From RUG14130 sp045598325 (GTDB lineage: Bacteria > Bacillota > Clostridia > Christensenellales > Aristaeellaceae): DNA of 64,000 bases. Positions 33,827 through 42,432 of the stretch are shown here, piece after piece. Positions within the stretch are counted from its first letter, which is position 1; every line of letters starts with the position of its first letter. The translations under genes and the position numbers were made by a program. Under the pieces are notes generated by a model. It saw nothing but the letters and a program-made list of their open reading frames with translations, did no database searches and was not told where the DNA came from. The DNA lies in the NCBI GenBank assembly GCA_045598325.1, contig JAZLLT010000031.1:1-64000 (forward strand), read 5' to 3'.

Positions 33827-34603
33827 TTACTGCGGCAGCTTATCCGTGCTGTAGCAGATGCAGCCCATCTTGTCGGTCATCAGATGCATCTTGTCCACGC
33901 CGCCGAACCACTCGTAGGGCTTGTCCGCATCGGAAATTTCATGATCCTTCTGATTGACCAGTTCCAGCGCGGTGTCACGCAAGACACGCAGCAGGGAGAT
34001 GTCATCAAAGTCCTGATTGTGGCCGTGCAGGATACGGTCCGCCTTCTCCGTGACCCACTCGATGGCGTTGAGGTTTTTCACCAATTCCGAAAGAGGCAGG
34101 CTGTCCTCCAGCTGCATCCACAGCCAGCGGTTGATGCCGTCGCCCGTAAAGAGGATGCGCTCTTCTTTGAGCAATACGCAGATGCCGCCGGGCGTATGAC
34201 CGGGCAGGTCGATGATCTCGCAGGTCAGTCCGCCCAGATCGAACACATCGCCGCCGCGGATGGGTTGGAACTCGGGGAAGGTCCAGCCCATATTTTCGAT
34301 GGACTGCTTTACATCCGGATCGTTCAGCATATCCATCACAATGGGCAGATCGGCAGGGTTCATGTACGCGGTCTCGAATGCCCAGTTGCCGCCGATGTGA
34401 TCGCCGTGACCGTGGGTGTTGACCACGATGACGGGCAGGTCGGTGATGGTGCGCACGATGTCCATAAGGTTCTCTTTTCCGCACATGGTGTCGATGACCA
34501 TGGCGAGAGAGGAACCTACCACGAGGTAACCCGTGGCGCCGTGATCCTCGTCAAAGAGCCACACATGAGGGGTCATTTGCTTGACGGTTACATGCTCGAA
34601 CAT
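33827..34603 (-). CDS. Metallo-beta-lactamase-fold hydrolase (glyoxalase II-like)
   Basis: 258 residues from the ATG at 34603, preceded by GGAGG. Metal motif VNTHGHGDHIGG, DLPGHTPGGICVLL with the next His, LFTGDGINRW with the bridging Asp, and HGHNQDF for the last ligand: a complete binuclear site. Cytoplasmic. The family includes glyoxalase II, quorum-quenching and RNase-type members; the substrate is not assignable. It ends the era-recO transcript region, 73 bases after recO. Confidence 0.85.
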   Translation of the reverse strand: MFEHVTVKQMTPHVWLFDEDHGATGYLVVGSSLAMVIDTMCGKENLMDIVRTITDLPVIVVNTHGHGDHIGGNWAFETAYMNPADLPIVMDMLNDPDVKQSIENMGWTFPEFQPIRGGDVFDLGGLTCEIIDLPGHTPGGICVLLKEERILFTGDGINRWLWMQLEDSLPLSELVKNLNAIEWVTEKADRILHGHNQDFDDISLLRVLRDTALELVNQKDHEISDADKPYEWFGGVDKMHLMTDKMGCICYSTDKLPQ

Positions 34604-34676
34604 AGGTACCTCCGAAATGATATATGCTGGAACAAAACAACCATTTGCTGAAACGCGCAATCAAGGCTCCCTTGGG

Positions 34677-35381
34677 TCATTCATTCCCGATATACGCCCT
34701 TACCGCCTCATCGATCCTTTGGGCGGCTTCGGGCCAGTCGGGGTGGTCTTTGAGCAGTTCCACGCTCTTGAAGGGCGCTTTGGGGGCTTTGAGCAGGATG
34801 CGCCTCGCGCCTTCGGAAAGGGGTTTTGCGTGGGGCGCGCACTTTCCGCAGACACAGCCGCCCTTTTTCGCGTCAAAGCGCAGAGCGGTTTCGTTTGCGG
34901 AAATCCCGCAGACCGCGCAGGCGTCGGCTCTGGGTGAAAAGCCCAGAATGCGGGACAGTTTCAGTTTGAACATGGCGTCGATGAGTTCCATGGGCAGGTC
35001 CGAATAGGTGAGATAGGAGAGGGCGGAAAGCACCATGTCGAACAGTTCCCGGCTCTCCATCTCCTCCGGCGCGGTCTTTTCCACGGTGCGCAGCCAGTTG
35101 CTCCCGCAGATGAGACGGTCCATATCCTGCCGGAGCGGGATAAACCCATCCGTCACCTTGCACTGGGTGACGGAATATTTATCGTGGGCAAAATACAGTT
35201 GATACTGCCCGCAGACGAAGGGCTCAGCCGCGTTCATGAGTTCGCTTTTCGGCCTTCTGCAGCCGCGCACGACCGCGTCCACTTTGCCCTGTTCCGCGGT
35301 GAGCAGCGTCACCATGCGGTCATAATCCTTATAATCCGCCCGCCGCAGTACCAGCGCGGACACATTGATGCTGCCTGTCAT
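34677..35381 (-). CDS. recO: DNA repair protein RecO
   Basis: 234 residues from the ATG at 35381, which overlaps the era stop (ATGA). N-terminal OB fold (VLRRADYKDYDRMVTLLTAEQGKVDAVVRG), helical middle, and a zinc-binding cluster (CAVCG ... CVCGKC). It helps load RecA with RecR and anneals single strands. The era-recO pairing is usual for Clostridia. Confidence 0.95.
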   Translation of the reverse strand: MTGSINVSALVLRRADYKDYDRMVTLLTAEQGKVDAVVRGCRRPKSELMNAAEPFVCGQYQLYFAHDKYSVTQCKVTDGFIPLRQDMDRLICGSNWLRTVEKTAPEEMESRELFDMVLSALSYLTYSDLPMELIDAMFKLKLSRILGFSPRADACAVCGISANETALRFDAKKGGCVCGKCAPHAKPLSEGARRILLKAPKAPFKSVELLKDHPDWPEAAQRIDEAVRAYIGNE

Positions 35382-36277
35382 TCCTCGTTCACATAGCCCA
35401 GATTGCGCAGGTCTTCCTTGCGGTTGCGCCAGTCCTCGCGGACCTTGACCCACAAACGCAGCATGACCTTGGTACCCAGCATCTTTTCGATGTCGACGCG
35501 GGCCTGGGAGCCGATGAGTCCCAGCATGGAGCCCTGTTTTCCGATAATGACGGACTTATGCGCCGCCCGCTCGCAGTAGACATTGGCATGGATCTCGGTC
35601 AAGTTGTCGGAGAGTTTCTTGATTTGCAGAATTTCCACACCCACGCCGTGGGGGATCTCGTCTTCCAGATTGCGCAGGGCTTTTTCGCGGATGATCTCGG
35701 AGACCAGCACACGCTCGGGCTGGTCGGTCATCATGTCCGCGGGAAAATACTCGGGACCTTCGGGAAGGGCGGAGGCGAGCAGTTCAAACAGGGTATCCAT
35801 ATTGGTACCTTTGCGGGCGGACACGGACACGACCTGATCGAAGCCGGTCGCGTCGATCATGGCAAGGCGGGGCATGAGTTTCTCGGGCGGGACCACATCC
35901 GTCTTGTTGACGACCAGGAATTTGGGACACCTTTCATGGCGCACGCTTTCCACGATGGCTTCGTCGCCCTTGCCGTAGAAGTTGGCGTCGATGACCACCA
36001 TGATGGCGTCCACTCCGTCTTTGGCGTCCTCGGCGGCCTTCACCATGAATTCGCCGAGTTTCGTCCTCGGCTTATGGATGCCGGGGGTGTCGACGAACAC
36101 GATCTGCACGCCGTCTCTGTTGCACACGCCCAGCGCCTTATTACGGGTGGTCTGGGCTTTCGGGGACACGATAGCCACCTTTTCGCCCACCAGATAGTTC
36201 ATGATGCTGCTTTTTCCCACATTGGGGCGTCCGAGGATCGCCACAAAGCCGGATTTCATTGTTTTTTTCTGTTCCAT
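35378..36277 (-). CDS. era: GTPase Era
   Basis: 299 residues, CAGGAG before the ATG at 36277. G1 GRPNVGKSS, G3 DTPGIHKPR, G4 NKTD, G5 SARKG; C-terminal KH domain with IIGKQGSMLGLIGSQAR binding the 3' end of 16S rRNA. Needed for 30S maturation. A 140-base cluster of hairpin repeats separates it from cdd inside the putative operon. Confidence 0.98.
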   Translation of the reverse strand: MEQKKTMKSGFVAILGRPNVGKSSIMNYLVGEKVAIVSPKAQTTRNKALGVCNRDGVQIVFVDTPGIHKPRTKLGEFMVKAAEDAKDGVDAIMVVIDANFYGKGDEAIVESVRHERCPKFLVVNKTDVVPPEKLMPRLAMIDATGFDQVVSVSARKGTNMDTLFELLASALPEGPEYFPADMMTDQPERVLVSEIIREKALRNLEDEIPHGVGVEILQIKKLSDNLTEIHANVYCERAAHKSVIIGKQGSMLGLIGSQARVDIEKMLGTKVMLRLWVKVREDWRNRKEDLRNLGYVNEE

Positions 36278-36309
36278 AGATGCTCCTGATGATTGTGAAT
36301 AAGGAATAA

Positions 36310-36450
36310 CCTCATCAGTCCCGCTTCGCGAGCCGGCTTCCCCAAAGGGGAAAGAGGGCCAACGCAGTGGAAGATGAGGCACGATAGGCGGATGATATCC
36401 GCCCCTGCGACGGGTATTTGCCGTAGGGGAGGCTATCAGCCTCCCGCACC
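36310..36450. repeat. Hairpin-repeat cluster between cdd and era
   Basis: Starts with CCTCATCAGTC, then CTTCGCGAG and CTTCCCCAAAGGGGAA hairpins, followed by GGCGGATGATATCCGCC and GAGGCTATCAGCCTC palindromes. It combines two repeat types also seen near 5.05 and 60.69 kb. Confidence 0.75.
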
Positions 36451-36454
36451 ATTA

Positions 36455-36844
36455 TTACTTAAGATCCTCCGGTCCGAACGATTCGGGCAAAAGTTCACTT
36501 AATTTCATGGTCTTCCACTCGTTTTTCCCGTCGCCCACATGCACGAGCATGTCGCAGGCTTTGAACTCATTGAGCACCTGACGGCAGATACCGCAGGGCC
36601 AGGCGTAGCCTTCATCGCAGGAAATGTAGATTTCGGTAAACCGCCGTTTCCCGTGGGCGATGGCGTTGGATACCGCACATCTCTCTGCGCAGATGGTGGC
36701 GCCGAAGGAAGCGTTTTCGAAGTTCGCGCCCACGAACGCCTCGCCGTCATCCGTGATCAGGCAGGCGCCCACGCGGAACCGGGAGTAGGGGGAATAGGAG
36801 AATCCAAGGGCGTCAAGCGCCATTTTCCGATAAATTTCGTTCAT
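36455..36844 (-). CDS. cdd: Cytidine deaminase
   Basis: 129 residues. Tetrameric zinc deaminase of cytidine and deoxycytidine: ANFENASFGATICAERCA (catalytic Glu and first Cys) and PCGICRQVLNEF (two Cys ligands). Pyrimidine salvage. Its ATG overlaps the ybeY stop by four bases. Confidence 0.96.
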   Translation of the reverse strand: MNEIYRKMALDALGFSYSPYSRFRVGACLITDDGEAFVGANFENASFGATICAERCAVSNAIAHGKRRFTEIYISCDEGYAWPCGICRQVLNEFKACDMLVHVGDGKNEWKTMKLSELLPESFGPEDLK

Positions 36845-37347
36845 GCTTCTTCTCCGAATCTCAGCAAATTCATGTCCGTCATGACTTTCTTTTCCATTTC
36901 CCGCATGCGGGGCTTGTCGATGTCGTTCATGTGGTCGTAGCCCATCAGGTGGAACATGGCATGGCAGGTGAGATAGCCCATTTCGCGGGCAAGGGAATGT
37001 CCGAACTCATCCGCCTGCTCCCGGGCGCGGGAAACATTCAGCACGATATCGCCGATGAAGGGCGCGCCGTAATCGGGATCGTAAGCCTTTTTGAGCCGCT
37101 CGGGCACATCCTTCGCGGTCTGCGGATAAGGATACTTCACGGTGGGGAAGGACAGTACATCCGTTTCGCTGTCCACATTCCTCATCCGCTTATTGAGGGC
37201 GCGGATCTCCCCACCGTCCACGACGGTCACGCAGGCGGTAAGTCCTGTGACTCCCTCGATTTTCAGGGAAGTTTCCGCCACCTTTTCCATGAGTTCTTTG
37301 GCGCCTTCAGGCAGAAAACCGTTTTCATCGATGATGTCAAGAATCAA
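36841..37347 (-). CDS. ybeY: Endoribonuclease YbeY
   Basis: 168 residues. The metal site HAMFHLMGYDH fits the family pattern HxxxHxxxxxH; the upstream RMRNVDSETDVLSFP is also typical. It acts in 16S rRNA 3'-end maturation and ribosome quality control, consistent with era nearby. Overlaps the HD gene by 11 bases. Confidence 0.96.
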   Translation of the reverse strand: MILDIIDENGFLPEGAKELMEKVAETSLKIEGVTGLTACVTVVDGGEIRALNKRMRNVDSETDVLSFPTVKYPYPQTAKDVPERLKKAYDPDYGAPFIGDIVLNVSRAREQADEFGHSLAREMGYLTCHAMFHLMGYDHMNDIDKPRMREMEKKVMTDMNLLRFGEEA

Positions 37348-39454
37348 CTTTCTGTTCCTCGGTTTCCGCGTGTTTCTTGGGAATTTCGATGGTGGGATAT
37401 TCGATCCGCTCGTGGAACGCGCCGGAAAGCACGGTCACGAAGGAAGATTCGATGAGACTGATGTCCGCGAAGGTGAGACTGCAGTCATCAAGTTGTCCGT
37501 CCTCGATCTTTCCGCGGATGAGTTTATGGATGAGTTCCCGCATCTTTTCGGGGGTGGGATCGGTCATGGCGCGGGCGGCCGCTTCCACGGTGTCCGCCAG
37601 CATGACCACCGCTTCCTCGCGGGTATTGGGACGGGGACCGGGATAGCGGAAGTCGTTGATGTCCGCTTCGCCCTTATCGGTCAGAGCCTTGTTGTAGAAG
37701 TAGACGACGGGCGTGTCGCCATGGTGGGTCAGGACGATGTTCCTGATCTCATCGGGGATGCGGCTTTCCTTGAGCAGCTGCAGGCCTTCCCTCGGGTGTG
37801 CCGTGATGATGGCGGTGGACACGCGGGGATCGGTACGGTCATGGGGATTGTCGCCCATCTGGTTTTCCTTGAAGTAGTTGGGACGCTTGATCTTGCCGAT
37901 ATCGTGGTAGTACGCGCCCACACGGGCCAGCATGCCGTTGGCGCCGATGGCGGACGCGGCGGCCTCCGCGAGGTTGGCGACGATGATGCTGTGGTGATAG
38001 GTGCCGGGTGCCTCCAGCATGAGGCGGCGCAGAAGAGGCTGGTTGGGGTTAGAGAGTTCTACCATCCTCGTAGTGGTCACACAGTTGAAGATGCCTTCGA
38101 AGGCGGGCGTCAAAGCGATGCAGAGGACCGCAGCCAGCACGCCGCTCACGGAGGAGATGAGCGCGGGGTAGAGGGCGCTCGTAATGCCGGAAGAGGAGAT
38201 GAGGCCAACGGTAAAGGTAATGATGATATTGCATACGCCCGCGGCGACGCCGGCGAGCAACACGCTCACGCGGGTCTGGCGGAATTTGAGGATCCAGAGT
38301 TCTACGATACCGGAGACCAGAGAGGAAATGATGATGGTGTAGTTCGCCATGTTGAAGAAGGATCCCGTCGCGCTTGCCAGCATGGAAATGAGCACGGACA
38401 AGGGGATGCTGATAAACAGCGCCGTCCTGCGGTCGATGAGCAGGGCGATCATCAGTACCGCCAGCGTCACGGGCATGGCGTAGGTGTCCACCTCGCGTGC
38501 AAGCATGCAGAAGCCTATGGTGAGGATGCAGATGATGGAGATCATCAGCAGTTTGCGGGGGCTGGAATATACGCTCTTTTCAAACAGGAAAAGGAACAGA
38601 GCGACAGCCAGCATGGAGATGATGAGCAGAAGTCCGAGACCCACATACAGCCAGATGTCCACGGTAGACTGCTTCACGATGCCCAGCGCGTCCAGCATGG
38701 CATACTGGGCTTCGGTGACCAGTTCACCGTCGGACACGATCACTTCGCCCTTGATGCGGGAAACGACTGCGACCTTGTCCTTCTCCGCCTGACGGGCAGC
38801 CTCGGTAGCGGCTTCGTCATAGAAGTAGTTGGGACGGATGTAGGTATTGACCGCGGTCATGGCGACGGAAACCAGTTTTTCGTCAAAGCCTTCGGTAAGC
38901 AGTTGTTCCCTGATCTTTCCGACCTTTTCCTCCACCGCGTTTTCGGAAAGCCTGTCATTCATAGCTTCCTCAACGCAGGCGACGGTCCGTTCGGAAAGGG
39001 AAGAAAGGGCGTCCGCGTCCGCCATGCACAGAGCTTTGATCTCATCCACCGTCAGGTCGATGTCGGGAATGCCCGCATTGGCGGCTTCCAGTTGTTCCTC
39101 GGTGAATTCGGTATTTTCCTCAACGGTCACGAGAGAGGAAAGTCCGCGGAAACTCTTTAACGCCTCCGTCAGTTGTTCCTTCACTTCTTCCGCGGCGCCT
39201 TCATCGAAGGAATACATGCTCTTGACCGCGGTCGCCGCTTCGCTTTTCAGTTTTTCGGTGGTGATGCGGTCGACCACATCCTTGCTCGCCTTGATGGTGT
39301 TGGGGGCGGGCTGACCCACCTGGATATCATATCTGGCAGGGGTGACCGCCACAGACAGCATCGCGAAGATTGCGATGACGGTGATCACGGCGATGATCAG
39401 TTTCAGAAATCCGCCGAAGCGTCCCTTTCTCTTTTCTCTCTGTTTCTTTGTCAT
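37337..39454 (-). CDS. 7TMR-HD family phosphodiesterase (PgpH/YqfF-like)
   Basis: 705 residues: basic start with one membrane segment (about 12-35), a large extracellular domain (about 40-270), seven membrane helices (about 275-460) and a cytoplasmic HD domain (about 480-690; GTYHHSIIVANLAEAAA, AYYHDIGKIKRPNYF, HPREGLQLL). Listeria PgpH of this family degrades cyclic di-AMP. It sits between phoH and ybeY as in most Bacillota. Confidence 0.93.
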   Translation of the reverse strand: MTKKQREKRKGRFGGFLKLIIAVITVIAIFAMLSVAVTPARYDIQVGQPAPNTIKASKDVVDRITTEKLKSEAATAVKSMYSFDEGAAEEVKEQLTEALKSFRGLSSLVTVEENTEFTEEQLEAANAGIPDIDLTVDEIKALCMADADALSSLSERTVACVEEAMNDRLSENAVEEKVGKIREQLLTEGFDEKLVSVAMTAVNTYIRPNYFYDEAATEAARQAEKDKVAVVSRIKGEVIVSDGELVTEAQYAMLDALGIVKQSTVDIWLYVGLGLLLIISMLAVALFLFLFEKSVYSSPRKLLMISIICILTIGFCMLAREVDTYAMPVTLAVLMIALLIDRRTALFISIPLSVLISMLASATGSFFNMANYTIIISSLVSGIVELWILKFRQTRVSVLLAGVAAGVCNIIITFTVGLISSSGITSALYPALISSVSGVLAAVLCIALTPAFEGIFNCVTTTRMVELSNPNQPLLRRLMLEAPGTYHHSIIVANLAEAAASAIGANGMLARVGAYYHDIGKIKRPNYFKENQMGDNPHDRTDPRVSTAIITAHPREGLQLLKESRIPDEIRNIVLTHHGDTPVVYFYNKALTDKGEADINDFRYPGPRPNTREEAVVMLADTVEAAARAMTDPTPEKMRELIHKLIRGKIEDGQLDDCSLTFADISLIESSFVTVLSGAFHERIEYPTIEIPKKHAETEEQKVDS

Positions 39455-39463
39455 AACTGCTCC

Positions 39464-40444
39464 TTACTGTTTTCCGGCAAAGTGCTTTTCGTACGCCTTC
39501 ACGATGGCCTGCACCAGTTCGTGGCGCACGACATCTTTATGGGTGAGGGTGCAGATGCCGATGTCATCCACGCCCCTTAATACTTCCAGAGCCTCGACCA
39601 GACCGCTTTTGCGGATGCCGGGCAGGTCGATCTGGGTCACATCGCCCGTAATGACCATCTTGGAGCCGTTGCCCATGCGGGTCAGGAACATTTTCATCTG
39701 CTCGCTCGTGGTATTCTGGGCTTCGTCGAGGATGATGAACGCGTCATTGAGCGTGCGTCCGCGCATGTAGGCGAGGGGCGCCACTTCCACGGCGCCGCGC
39801 TCCATGAGCCGCGCGAAGGCTTCCGCACCCATCATTTCGTTGATGGCGTCATACAGAGGGCGCAGGTAGGGGTCTACCTTCTGCTGAAGGTCGCCGGGCA
39901 GGAAACCCAGTTTCTCTCCCGCTTCCACGGCGGGACGGGTCAGCACAATGCGCTCCACATCCTTGTTTTTGAGGGCGACCACCGCCATGGCGACCGCGAG
40001 ATAGGTTTTGCCCGTGCCCGCGGGACCAATGCCGAACACGCAGGTGTTCTTTTTGATGGCTTCCACATACTTTTTCTGGCCGAGGCTCTTGCACTTGACC
40101 TGCTTGCCCTTGTAGGTGATGGCGATGACATCCTTCATGATCTCGCCGATGCGGTCGGCATTGCCGTCGCGGGCAAGGTCGATGGCATAGCGGATGCGGG
40201 TCTTGTCGATGCCGTCGCCGCGGGAAACGATCTCGAGGAGTTTATTGAGTGTGAGACAGGCAATCTCCACATTCTCCTCGCTGCCGCTCACGGTCACTTC
40301 GTTTCCGTGGGCAAAGATATTCACATCGAGTTCGTGCTTGATCAGTTCGATATTGCTGTCATTGAGTCCGAACAGAGAAATGAAGTGTTCGGGATTATCA
40401 ACGATGACCACCTTGGAGACACTGTTTTCAAACCTGTTTTCCAA
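39464..40444 (-). CDS. phoH: PhoH family ATPase
   Basis: 326 residues. The start is TTG at 40444 with GGAGG 8 bases upstream; no ATG fits. Walker A FGIGPAGTGKTYLA, Walker B AFIILDEAQNTT, LTRPAVEAGEKLGFLPGD. A KH-like N-terminal part (about 1-110) is present. Predicted RNA helicase or ribonuclease-linked ATPase, usually beside ybeY. Confidence 0.95.
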   Translation of the reverse strand: MENRFENSVSKVVIVDNPEHFISLFGLNDSNIELIKHELDVNIFAHGNEVTVSGSEENVEIACLTLNKLLEIVSRGDGIDKTRIRYAIDLARDGNADRIGEIMKDVIAITYKGKQVKCKSLGQKKYVEAIKKNTCVFGIGPAGTGKTYLAVAMAVVALKNKDVERIVLTRPAVEAGEKLGFLPGDLQQKVDPYLRPLYDAINEMMGAEAFARLMERGAVEVAPLAYMRGRTLNDAFIILDEAQNTTSEQMKMFLTRMGNGSKMVITGDVTQIDLPGIRKSGLVEALEVLRGVDDIGICTLTHKDVVRHELVQAIVKAYEKHFAGKQ

Positions 40445-40463
40445 GTTGTATTCCTCCGGATTT

Positions 40464-40727
40464 TTATTTTTTTCCGATATTGACTACGCCGCGGGTGACC
40501 GTTTCAGTCAGGGAAGAGAGGCTTTCACCGATATATTTTCTCTGTCTGACGGAAATCTCATCCGCGTGGGCATTCATTTCCGCCTTGATTTCATCCATTT
40601 TCTTTTCCGTTTCCCGCTTCATCCGCCCGGTTTTTACGATGAGGATGATGCCGGTGACGGCGCCCGTGAGCGCCAGCAGGAAGGTCGCGAGCATCAGAAT
40701 CACAAACAGGTTGAGGCTGCTTTCCAT
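40464..40727 (-). CDS. Small single-pass membrane protein upstream of phoH
   Basis: 87 residues with GGAGAAG before the ATG. One membrane helix (about 8-31; FVILMLATFLLALTGAVTGI) followed by a charged, probably coiled cytoplasmic tail (KRETEKKMDEIKAEMNAHADE). Not recognised. It is the first gene of the phoH operon and diverges from dnaA across the upstream origin region. Confidence 0.65.
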   Translation of the reverse strand: MESSLNLFVILMLATFLLALTGAVTGIILIVKTGRMKRETEKKMDEIKAEMNAHADEISVRQRKYIGESLSSLTETVTRGVVNIGKK

Positions 40728-40799
40728 GATTTTCTTCTCCTGTCCATATTTCTACATTATATATTATACATAAAATGCGGAAAAAATACAAGCACCTCC

Positions 40800-40920
40800 T
40801 TTTCCACCGGGTTATCCACAGAAAATTCACCTTATTTTGAAAATTATCCACAGGCTTGACCTTCAAATCTCTTGCATTCCCCCGCTTTTTCTGCTATGAT
40901 ATACGAGTTATCCACAATTT
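40800..40920. other. oriC: oriC, upstream DnaA-box cluster
   Basis: Three perfect DnaA boxes TTATCCACA at 40812-40820, 40844-40852 and 40908-40916, all in the same orientation, plus a weak TTTTCCACC at 40800. They lie in an AT-rich 223-base gap between the divergent phoH operon and dnaA. Confidence 0.9.
40872..40900 (+). promoter_or_regulatory. dnaA promoter
   Basis: TTGCAT (40872-40877), 17 bases, TATGAT (40895-40900). It lies between two DnaA boxes, which fits autoregulation by DnaA. Confidence 0.7.
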
Positions 40921-40950
40921 TGATCACACACAAGTCTTGGAGCGTGTTTT

Positions 40951-42264
40951 ATGGATCAGACCTACGCGAATGAATGTCTGGAAAAACTGAAAGCGGTACT
41001 CAAAGACCAATTGGGCGTTGCCAGATACAATTCCTGGTTCAGCGATCTCAAAGTCTATTCCGCAGATAAAAAGACGCTCATTCTCACCACGAAAGAGCAG
41101 TTCATCGCAAACCAGTTGTCCAGACGCTACGGCGATGTGCTGTACAACATGGCGCCCATCTATTTCGGCGAGAAATTCGAAACGGTGAAGGTGCTGGCGG
41201 AAAGCGAACTCGGCAAATTCGTATCGGACCGGGAAAAGACCCAGTTGGACCCAAAATATACCTTTGAATCCTTCGTGGTCGGCAACAGTAATCTTCTTGC
41301 AAATGCAGCTTCCATGGCGGTCGCGGAGTGTCCCGGCACGGAATATAACCCTTTGTTCATCCACGGCGGACCGGGTCTTGGCAAAACCCACCTTATGACC
41401 GCAATCGCCAACTTCGTTACCGCCGCCAATCCCGATATCAATATCGAGTTTTCCAACGCGGAAAAATTCACCAACGAAGTGGTGGAAGCCATCCGCAACA
41501 AGCGCACCCAGGAACTCCGCTCCCGCCTGCGCAAAGTGGACATGCTGTTCATCGACGACATCCAGTTTCTGGAAGGGCGCACCACCACGCAGGAAGAGTT
41601 TTTCAACACCTTCAACGAACTTTATTCCAATGGAAAACAGATTGTCATTTCTTCCGACCGTCCGCCGGATGCCATCGAAAAACTGGAAGAGCGCATGCGT
41701 TCCCGCTTCAAGAGCGGCATCGTGGTCGCCATCGACAAGCCCGATACGGAGACCCGCATGGCGATTCTGAGAAGCAAGGCGCAGACTCTGGGCGTAAAAA
41801 TCGACGACGAGGCCCTGTTCCTCATCGCAGACAAGGTGGATACCAACATCCGCGAACTGGAAGGCACCCTGAACAACGCCAACCTGATGGCGAAGGTTTC
41901 TGGTCAGAGCACCGTCACTTACGATATTGCCTGCAAGTGCGTGCTGAATTACGCCATCAAAAAGGCGGATGAAGCGGCGGTCACGCCGGAACTTATCATC
42001 GGCGAAGTCGCCCGCAGATACGGAATCACCGAAGAAGACATCCTCTCGGCGAAGCGCAGCCGTGAAATCGCCGTTCCGAGGCAGCTGGCCATCTACCTGA
42101 CCCGCGAACTGTGCGGTTTCTCCACACCGAAGATCGGTTCCGTATTCGGACGGGATCATTCCACGGTGATGCACGCCTGCAAAAAGACCGAAGAGATGAT
42201 CAGGGAAAGCGCGGAGTTCTCCTCCGTGTTCCGCCAGATCGTCGCATCCGTCAAGGGTGAATGA
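40951..42264 (+). CDS. dnaA: Chromosomal replication initiator protein DnaA
   Basis: 437 residues. Domain I (1-80), a short linker, AAA+ domain III (about 100-320: NPLFIHGGPGLGKTHLM, DMLFIDDIQFLEGR, and SRFKSGIVVAIDKPDTETRM), and domain IV DNA-binding helix-turn-helix with the signature GRDHSTVMHACKK near residue 400. It binds the DnaA boxes on both sides of its gene and opens the origin. Confidence 0.99.
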   Translation: MDQTYANECLEKLKAVLKDQLGVARYNSWFSDLKVYSADKKTLILTTKEQFIANQLSRRYGDVLYNMAPIYFGEKFETVKVLAESELGKFVSDREKTQLDPKYTFESFVVGNSNLLANAASMAVAECPGTEYNPLFIHGGPGLGKTHLMTAIANFVTAANPDINIEFSNAEKFTNEVVEAIRNKRTQELRSRLRKVDMLFIDDIQFLEGRTTTQEEFFNTFNELYSNGKQIVISSDRPPDAIEKLEERMRSRFKSGIVVAIDKPDTETRMAILRSKAQTLGVKIDDEALFLIADKVDTNIRELEGTLNNANLMAKVSGQSTVTYDIACKCVLNYAIKKADEAAVTPELIIGEVARRYGITEEDILSAKRSREIAVPRQLAIYLTRELCGFSTPKIGSVFGRDHSTVMHACKKTEEMIRESAEFSSVFRQIVASVKGE

Positions 42265-42269
42265 TGCAC

Positions 42270-42402
42270 AGTTCATCCACTCTTTTCCACAGGTGCGTGA
42301 ACAGGAAAAATGCAATGATTCATTGACTTTTTCCGCTTTATCCACAGTTTCCCCGCTTCTACTGCTACTACTATTGTTTTTACTTATATTGATAAATAAG
42401 TG
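42270..42402. other. oriC: oriC, dnaA-dnaN spacer with DnaA-trios and unwinding element
   Basis: Boxes: TCATCCACT (42273, weak), TTTTCCACA (42283-42291, one mismatch) and a perfect TTATCCACA (42338-42346). After a GC-rich gap (CCCCGC) come triplets CTA-CTG-CTA-CTA-CTA (42359-42373), on the lower strand 3'-GAT repeats as in DnaA-trios, then AT-rich 42374-42400. This order matches the Bacillus subtilis basal unwinding system, so strand opening is probably here. Confidence 0.85.
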
Positions 42403-42432
42403 TGCGGCGCATAGCCGCGAAAGGATGAGAAT

